This document shows positions 56,362-64,000 of a stretch of 64,000 bases of DNA, in pieces. Each line of letters begins with the position of its first letter. The first letter of the stretch is position 1. The notes under the pieces are model-generated. The model was not told where the DNA came from. It worked only from the letters and a program-made list of their open reading frames with translations, and did not search any database. Origin of the DNA: Acanthosoma haemorrhoidale. Lineage: Eukaryota > Arthropoda > Insecta > Hemiptera > Acanthosomatidae. The stretch is from positions 93,233,474 to 93,297,473 of the forward strand of contig OV884011.1 of assembly GCA_930367205.1 (NCBI GenBank), written 5' to 3'. The position numbers were made by a program, and so were the translations under genes.

Positions 56362-58323
56362 AATTAATAAGTTGTATTTTAAAGTTTGGTTTCTTAATAT
56401 GGTGAGAAAGCTTTAGTTACTGGGCTCAAGCCTAATATGACTTTATTGTTCTTATTTTAGGTCACGTGTTCTAGCCTCACGGAAGTTCGTGCGTTCGAAA
56501 CTGGGTTAGCCTAGCCGCATTAAATAGTCATGGCATTTAGGAGATTAAGGCTCAGGCAGGAACTCATTCTGGAATAATATTTTCTATCTAACTAATTACA
56601 GTCTAAGGGATCTGATTTACATGGAACATTGGGCAAACTGCATTAGGAACTTTTTATAGAATATTATTATATGATAGCCCGTGGCTAATTGCTATGGTAG
56701 ATCTAAAAATGTTTAAACAATATTGCCGATAAACTATTCAAAATAATGGCATATACAGCTAAGAAATCGCAGGCGAAAATAAGACCGATAGGACTAAATC
56801 AAATTTACAGAGTAATCAGCAGAGACTCCCCAAGGTTCCAAGTCCCTGCAGGGTTGAAGATAGAAAGGCTAGGGACTATGGACTGGGAATTATACAATCT
56901 GGGACAGAGGTGGTAGCCCGTCCGAACCATGCGCATGTCGCAGAACGTCAAAGAGTTCATTTATCAAATCGACCAGAAGAAGCAATAAAAACCGCCATAA
57001 GTGGGATCATCTCGTGTTCTTCCGAGCCAAAAGTAATTATAGTTTTTAGAAATAGTTTTTTGATTGAGCTCCGTTAAAAACATAACTAAAATGTTATGAA
57101 GATAAAAATGGAGCCGAATCTACTATAATTTCTTCGGCAAGTCAAACTTTTAACCTTTCTGGCATCTTCTAGAATAAAATACCAGAATAATAATAAAACA
57201 TCTAAATATTTATAGATGAAAATTGCCATATCAAACAAATGCTACACAAAACATTGAAAGATACATGGTGATAGCCGTTGGGATCACTGTATTATTAAAA
57301 TGATCATCACTGAATTTTCGCTAATTACTGCAATCATAATTAATATTCATATTTTTTATGATAAAGTAATACAAATATCTTACACAGAAGTACATGAAAT
57401 CATCAATCCGCCATCACGAAAAAGCCATGATGATTTCTTATTTTATTTATTCAATATATGTGTATGCTATTTGCATTGTTTTATGTTAAATACCCTTAAA
57501 AAAAACACCAACTTTGGTTCTTGAAATCAATAATGTAAACATAGTTTTTTAAAAACTTTTTTCAGTGATTTAAAGCGTTTGAAGCTCAAATCCTTGATAT
57601 TCAATTTTATTTAAAATGTAACCCTTTATTTTTTGTTGTTAGTTTTATCAAATTCTCCTGCAGTTATAATTCTGCTAGTGGTAGATTTGAGTATAATTTT
57701 TATACTACATCTAAGATAGCTAATGAGGCGAAAAGTTAGGTGATTGTATAAATAAAAAATATTATAATATAATATGTTATGTGAAAAAAAATATTTGTCT
57801 GCATTTTTTTCATTAAATTTGGACAAGAATGCCACTCAAACAATGCTTTTTAACCCATAACCAGATAAGCCGTTTCTCGTATTTATTTTTTTGGTTTGAT
57901 TCCACCTCTTTAATTACATTTACCATGTTTGTACTGCCCCAATAAGAGCGCTGGATGAACAGAAAGGTAAAGGAGTCAGTTTTAATCTCCTTAACTCTCC
58001 CATTCTCGCACACGTCCCTTTGTCACTATTTATTTTAACGATTCCAGGTCAGTTCCCAGCCCCCACGATCTATTTCCGTTTTCACATACAATTGAACATC
58101 AATTCCCAGTTGGTCAGATCTAACGTATTCGCGGTTCGGTGAATCGGGCCGATTTTAAAGTTCTATTCCATCGTTCTTACAAGGACAGTTAACGATTCGG
58201 AAAAACCTTCTGAAGTTTCGTTTCAAGGGATCTATCGTTCAACAAGCTGTTCCTATTCAGGTTTATTCAAATATTTTCTGAGGTTTGAACATACTGATGA
58301 AATTGTTAGAAGAAACTAATTAA
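56362..58323. other. No recognisable gene
   Basis: 56460-56520 holds a B-box-like 'cgttcgaaactggg'. 56750-57010 is GC-richer and unassigned. The remainder is AT-rich. Confidence 0.4.
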
Positions 58324-58966
58324 TCGATACTTAGGTACATAAGTCCTAAAAGAAACTGGAAGGCGGACTGGCTATCCCGAGCGATTACCGTAAATGCAGT
58401 CGAGGAGGGGGAAACGTCCAGGGATCTCAGACAATTTATCCAGGAATGGCCGCCCGGGGAAGATGGAAGTCGCAGTGCGCGTGACGATAGCGATGGCAGT
58501 AAACAACGAGAAGCGGAAGAATCTGCCGAAGAGCGACCGGTGAAAATGGAGACGATCGAGGGTATCATTAATGATAAACGGCGGCCAATTATTTGGAAGA
58601 CGCAAACGTCCGGCCAGATGCGGGCTACGCATGGAAACTATGGCAAGAATAGGATTACGACAATCTGGTCCATTCCGGGTGTCAATAGCGACCAAATTTG
58701 CCGGGCGTTGAAAGATGCATCCAGACCAGGGAAGACCTGCCACCTATTTGTCAGCAACGCAACAGTGTGGGATCAGATCAAGACATTATGGAGAGCAGAA
58801 TAACTGGGAATTGATCGATCGTTTGTTTGTTGTCTGTCTATGGTCCAGACACTGCGTGATGAGGAAAGGCAGCGGGAAATAACCCTTGCCTACCATCAAG
58901 GGAAGACGAACCATCGCGGTGCGCAGGAGACGTTGCAAGCATTACAGCGGCGGTACTTTTGGTGGG

Positions 58967-58997
<31 letters not shown>

Positions 58998-59930
58998 GAT
59001 CCCGGAGATTATAGGAACTTGCTATATATGTCTTAAGACTAAATATGACCGACACCCACCACAGGGACAACAGGAGGAAACAACCACAGCAGAGACGCCA
59101 CTGAGTAAACTACAGGTTGACACATTCCCTTGGAAGGGCTATAAGTGGGTTACGACAATAGATACCTTCAGAAAGGTAGCTATGGCGTATGCCGTACAAG
59201 ACAACTCATCCAACGCCGTCTTACAGGCATTACTAGCGTGGTTCCAGTTTTATGGGGTACCGGACCGAATATCGTCGGATGGGGGTAGGGAGTTCGATAA
59301 TGCAAACGTGCGGGCGGAGATGAAGAATCTTGATATCGTGTGGCATCTCAACACCCCAGGACATCCTAAGAGTTGCGGAGGCATCGAGAGACTGCACATT
59401 ACCTTGGGTACTGCACCAGGGACCACCTGCGGGTGTATCAGGTGGACAATGCTCTGCAGGCGAACGCGGCGATGCCGAAGGCAGTGGTGGCATAGAATCA
59501 TTCCATCCACTCCACCACGGGGTTAACGCCGTTCGAAATCCTCTTCGGACTGCGCGCGAGGCGCCAGACCGGGCCAGAGACAGTGGCGGACGAGGGAATG
59601 GCAGAGCAAATCTTAAACGCTAACTTAAAACTTGGCAAGCTTTGGGGCAAAGTTCGTGAGGGAGAAGGTCAAGAGAGTGGCTCTGGTAAACCTCAAAGTC
59701 CGGGATTGAATGGGGGACCTTAAAATTGGGACCATTGTAAATCGTAAAATCGCCTCTAATCAGAGCAAAGAGTCGGTCAGATACGAGGGTCTATTCAAGG
59801 TGGTGGTGATTAGGGAGCATAACATCGTTACCATCGAGAGTACACGACCTCCGACGAAACGGAGGACCGTCCACGTCGAACAGTTAAAACTCCCATCAGG
59901 GGGGGGGGAGGGTGCAGGCCATGAGTGAGT
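58324..59930 (+). pseudogene. Ty3/gypsy-type LTR retrotransposon pol remnant (RNase H end, H2C2, integrase)
   Basis: Old, broken copy read on the plus strand. 58345-58803: the end of RNase H (RNWKADWLSR) followed by a charged linker, ending in a stop at 58801. 58840-58968: the zinc-binding H2C2 part (AYHQGKTNHRG ... RRYFWWD), its Cys pair continuing at about 59015 (CYIC). Between them lies a TA repeat (58970-58997) whose last codon is a stop. 59115-59400: integrase core with the first two acidic residues (QVDTFPWKGY; SSDGGREFDN) and the third in GGIERLH. A frameshift follows near 59410. The next frame has a stop where a Tyr is usual before NHSIHSTTG. A final frame (59710-59928) gives the C-terminal domain (YEGLFKVVVIREHNIVTIE). 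At least three lesions; no gag, protease or RT seen. Confidence 0.85.
58969..58997. repeat. TA dinucleotide repeat inside integrase coding sequence
   Basis: Near-perfect alternating TA run interrupted by one C, lying between codons for the H2C2 His and Cys pairs. Confidence 0.9.
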
Positions 59931-60175
59931 TCGACTGTCCTCGCTTCTGCATGGAGCCAAATTTGGTATTGTATACATACGTACACCTTGTACCATTTGT
60001 AGGAGTATTATCTATTTTTTTTTTGTTTATAGTTTCTTTTGTTGTTTTTTTAGAATGTACACAGGCTTTGTAGAATTGTTGATTTAGCGTAGCGTGAAAG
60101 ATGTGATTGTTTTCTTTGAGTAATAAGCCATGTAATTTTTTCTTGTTTGTTTTGATTTTGCCACTAGTGGCTGTA

Positions 60176-60520
60176 GTGTTGGAGGCAGCGTTTTATTATT
60201 CTATGGACTATAAGTGCCTTAGAAATACGACCGAATGTAAGGGATTATAGGTTGTGTACTGATTGGGCTGGCCTTCGCTCCCCAGTACGATTAGGAGAGT
60301 GATCGTAATATCGCCTAAGTAGTCCTTAATTTAGACTTCATAGTTTACGAGAAGGTGTGCGTAAACTGGCATGGGGGAGTTAAGCTCCGGGCAGCATCAG
60401 TATTCAACCTTAATCCCCGAATGTCGGGATGTTAACATCCCGAATGTAAATATACAGGGTGATAGACTTGAAATAAACAGTCTAGCTCTAACTTTCATGC
60501 ATGTTGCCTCTTTGAACTTA
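60176..60520 (+). mobile_element. Candidate 3' LTR of the gypsy-type element
   Basis: Starts 'tgttggaggcagcg', contains TATAAG (60210-60215) and AATAAA (60471-60476), and sits about 240 bases after the last pol-like frame. No matching 5' LTR exists in the window and no clear polypurine tract abuts it, so the limits are guesses. Confidence 0.35.
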
Positions 60521-60544
60521 TTTTCCTTTTTTTTTTTTTTTAAA

Positions 60545-62675
60545 GCCGATAAACATTAACTTATATATATATGTGTGTGTGGATCCATCCATGTATTTCA
60601 TTGCTAAATGCAGTTAAGTATTTTTATTTTATTATTTTCCTTAAAGAGGTTTACAGCTTATTTTGCATAGTCCTTTTTTTTTTCTTCCCTTTTTGTGATG
60701 TAATAGTTCTTATTTGCCAGATATGAATTTATCATCTGTTCATCATTGTTATTCATAGAGGGCTTTGTCCCAGAATAAATTTTTTTTCTATTGTATTCTA
60801 TATACTTACGTGTTATTAGTCAGCTTAGTTTTCTAAATGTAGATATTCTAACAAACTTTATCAATACAATTTTTGAATTGATGATTTTTTATTAATAATG
60901 ATAATAACTATAGAATATTAAGTACGAATTTCATACTAATTTAAACATGGCAATAGTTAGCTGGTAAATACAACGTTGCCCTTAATCATATTTATTTTAT
61001 TGTGCCCTTGTTGCCTTTCAAAATAACTATCTCGTCAGGCCACACAACCCAATTACCACCGCCAATCTGGATCTAAAGGAAATGCCGAAGTTCATTTTCA
61101 ATTCTATTTTCAGAAAGTGTTTTTTTATTCTTATAATATAAATTAAACTTCAAAGAATAGCTATGTATTATAGTAATGACCATACAAGGTATATGTGTAA
61201 TGATACTGTTTTTTTCTCTAAAGATTATATACAAAGTAAAAAACTATATATAGTATTAAACAGAAAATTATACTATTCGCGAGTAAATCAAAATATATCT
61301 CAATTTAAGGACACATTCAAAATAAAGATTTAAATATAATAAAATTGTTGTACAAAACACCGCGAAAAACGCTCAATAGCTCTACCTTGATATATAATAT
61401 AAGGGAATATAGAAAAAGTATATTTGAAAAAAGAAATGAAGAAAGTATCTAACTTGAAAAAAACATTTTTTCCATTGTTAAAAATATCACCCTATAAAAC
61501 TCCCGAGGCATCTGTGGATCCCGTTTCTCCACTTGATTTTTAAGTCATTTATTTGGAGAAGTAGTACTCAAGTTATTGAAATATTGATTTACAGCTTCAA
61601 AATTGTAATATTTTTTTTTGTTGCAGTAAGGTTGCCAGTTCGGTGTATATAACAATGGATTAATATTGGTGTTGTTTTACTTTTTTTTTTTTTTTTGCCC
61701 AATGTTATTATTTCTTAAATTAAGTGGTTTTTATTGAATTTTTTTCCTTTTACTAAGGTGCCTGAATAGCTAAAACGTCGACTGAGTATGGTATATCAAT
61801 GTATAAAGATATATTGAAAGGGATCCAAGATTTTTTTCCAACATAACATAAATCTTTAATTAGGTTTATACATGTATAATAATAATAAAAAAAATAGTTA
61901 ATTATCTACTTTGATGCTACTGATCCATGGATCAATCAGTAATTTCAAAACTATTATCGATTACATGTCCTGAAGACATAAAGGATGCGAAGGCTTTCCT
62001 CTATGACCTATCACCACCCCCAATCACAGAGACTGCTGCTAGGCTGGGGGCGGTGTCGATCTGTTTACCGGTAGCGCAGTGGCGCCGATCGCCTGACGTC
62101 ATGTCTAGCCTCCTCCAGCCTCTGCACCAATTATTTCCAATATATCGTCCCCGTTCGTTGTCCAGTCCTTGCTTTTTCTAGGGGCCGTGTCTTGTCGGCG
62201 AGAGACAAACGGGCTGATCTTTGCCAAGGGTGTGACCAGGGCCTTGCCTAGCCCACTTCAAGACATACCCATAAAATATATGTTCCTAGTTTATTTAGGA
62301 GTGCTAGTTTTAGGCGTCTTTTTTTTGGGAGGGGGGTAAATTATAAAAAAATACAAATAAGCTATATTATAAGTTGTAATCAATGACATTGGGGTTCATT
62401 GCTAGACTTATATTAAGAGATAAGTAGATTATTTGTTAGGATCTCTACTTCTCTAGCTACAGAATCAATGATTAGGATAAGCATGGAACCCAGCGCCCAA
62501 CTCGATTCCGACATTTTTACGCTTAACATTGAAACAATAAAATTTTGATTTGGCTATGATCACATAAAGATACGTCACCCGATGATGAAATCGAGATCTA
62601 GCTATATTTCCCATTGAAAAGCAACAGATGATATAATTTATGACATTGTCATTCAAGATTTTCTTAATAAAAAAA

Positions 62676-62679
<4 letters not shown>
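60545..62679. other. AT-rich DNA, no recognised gene
   Basis: 61927-62181 (+) is an 84-codon frame in a GC-richer patch (61960-62250), with a product starting MDQSVISKLLSITCPEDIKD; no family is recognised. 61755-61775 ('gcctgaatagctaaaacgtcg') faintly resembles the Penelope-tail motif. Confidence 0.4.

Positions 62680-62711
<32 letters not shown>
62680..62711. repeat. (TA)n microsatellite
   Basis: About 30 bases of perfect TA repeat. Confidence 0.95.
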
Positions 62712-62712
<1 letters not shown>

Positions 62713-63164
62713 TGTTTACACGCTTATATTTTATATTTTTATTCAGTAATTGTGAATAACTACTCTTGATTTTGATTTATTTGGAATGGGCAGAAAACTG
62801 GGGTCCACACCAAGCAAATAAAGCTCAAGGTACGTCACTGCTTCGGAATGATATTTTCATTTGAATTATCGACCTAAGGCTAGAAATACTACTAGTTTTC
62901 CTGTAGCTACTAAGACAGTAAAACCAAATAACGACGATGGTCATATAATAACCAAATCCATGCGCCACATTCTTAGAGTGTATTTAATAGACCCATTGGT
63001 CATGCACTTTGACTTCGACACACTCGATTATATAGATGTGTGATCTGATTATAAAATTGGCTGAAATATATTTTGGAACAATAACTCCAGTCTTTAAAAA
63101 AAGTACTTCCATTTAAAGTTAAAAAAATAATACTTAACTACTAAAAAACAGACCCCATAGGCAA
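62712..63164. other. No recognisable gene
   Basis: Short frame 62861-63043 (+) has no signature. Confidence 0.4.
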
Positions 63165-63355
63165 CACTTAAAAGGACATCCCATCTCTCAGTAGAAAATA
63201 AAATACTTAATTTACAAAGTCGAACAAAATCCATTCAGGAATTGCGGACCAAAACGCTTTAAAATGATCTCGGCATGCTTCACATCCTTGATCTTATTCC
63301 TTCAAGTTCAAGAAATCACGAGAAAAATCATCCTATAACCCTAGCACATTTAATT
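63165..63355 (+). pseudogene. Jockey-like LINE family 1, old decayed fragment
   Basis: 'aaaaggacatcccatctctc' and 'agtagaaaataaaatactta' match the 53.86 kb part of ORF2 (RTSHLSIENKLLIYKV). Later blocks 'catgcttcacatccttgatc' and 'atcctataaccctagcacat' match the LELIPS and HPNPVAQS codons. Large internal deletions; no 3' UTR. Confidence 0.7.
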
Positions 63356-64000
63356 AGGTTTAATTGCTGGTGTAGGCAATGGTTGAATAGTTAATGTTAA
63401 ATCCAGTCTGTCTAGCGACAAGTTCGTAAAAAAGTCAAAATCCAAAATATTTTTTTTTAGCGGACATTGCTCAGTTTTGGTCGTTGCTTTTGAGGGATAG
63501 CAGAAGAGGCACACCCTTTTAGTGATACGCCTTTTCCTCGAGTGTTCAGCCCATGTTCATTTTTGTTTAGTGCTTTGAAGGAAGAAAATTACTTGTTACT
63601 AAAACATGTTTGCTTTTATTCTTACAACCCTAGTAATAACTAAATAAATAATAAGTAATCATTTCTTCAAATCTCAGTATCTAATCCAACTTCTAACCTA
63701 AATATATCGAATGGTATACCCCCCCCCCTTACATCCCATCTGTTTAATTCATTTTGCGTTATATGATTTTTTTGTATGTTGTTTATGTTAATAATGTTGA
63801 GTTATTGTTGTAGTTGCTGTATTTGATTTTGCCTAATCATTAATTATGTACGTCGTTCGTACACAGTAAAAATACAATATTACCAAAAATTATGCGCTAC
63901 GTCACACACTATGCTATACAATGTATGTTAATACCACCTCATTTTCTACCGTTATGATCGTTTTAGTTAAGGATCGTAACATTATATCACCTTATTTTAT
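63356..64000. other. AT-rich DNA, nothing recognised
   Basis: C-run at 63720-63728; otherwise no feature. Confidence 0.4.

Noticed and set aside
61927..62181. 84-codon plus frame as host exon
   Set aside because: No recognised family and no clear splice sites; left as unassigned.
1..64000. CRISPR array, operon or bacterial features
   Set aside because: Sequence is eukaryotic: introns, LINEs, poly(A) tails, TATA/initiator promoters. No spaced short repeats of CRISPR type.

Overview
This is an AT-rich eukaryotic (arthropod, most likely insect) genomic window that is almost entirely intron or intergenic DNA loaded with transposable elements. The organism is inferred only from the transposon set: Jockey-type LINEs, a Ty3/gypsy-type LTR element, a GTF2IRD2/ZBED-like hAT transposon, a mariner-like remnant, GIY-YIG (Penelope-type) fragments and tRNA-derived SINE pieces. 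A hemipteran would fit, but the window cannot prove it. Nothing looks bacterial or viral in organisation.

Host coding content appears minimal. The one convincing exon is on the minus strand (17716-17896). It encodes the start of a Sec14/CRAL-TRIO domain like those at the N-terminus of Trio/Kalirin/puratrophin-type Rho guanine-nucleotide exchange factors. A second minus-strand candidate exon (48337-48435) has good splice sites and the exact phase needed to splice into it, so most of the window may be one ~30 kb intron of that gene.

Layout. 1-175: edge of a LINE reverse transcriptase (minus). 2.8-3.0 kb and 8.6-9.2 kb: inverted copies of a SINE-like repeat. 5.5, 7.7, 10.5, 13.0, 24.5, 25.5, 42.7, 51.7-54.5 and 63.2 kb: copies of one Jockey-like LINE family (family 1); the 51.7 kb copy carries a long open reverse-transcriptase frame and several copies have clear target-site duplications. 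7.0-7.5 kb: duplicated GIY-YIG fragment. 20.4 kb: ~100 bp hairpin. 22.3 kb: GA-rich microsatellite. 27.5-28.2 kb: unrecognised ORF next to an LTR-like stretch. 30.1, 31.6-32.3 and 47.8 kb: a second LINE family (family 2), the middle copy bounded by a 14 bp duplication. 33.2-35.8 kb: an apparently complete hAT transposon with an intact 601-residue transposase and its own TATA/initiator promoter. 55.0-56.4 kb: decayed LINE RT and a mariner-like remnant. 58.3-60.5 kb: frameshifted LTR-retrotransposon pol remnant with candidate 3' LTR. The rest is AT-rich DNA in which no gene could be recognised.

The most interesting items are the intact hAT element, the two phase-matched host exons, the hammerhead-like motifs of Penelope type, the 20.4 kb hairpin, and the odd 3' truncation of the longest LINE copy.
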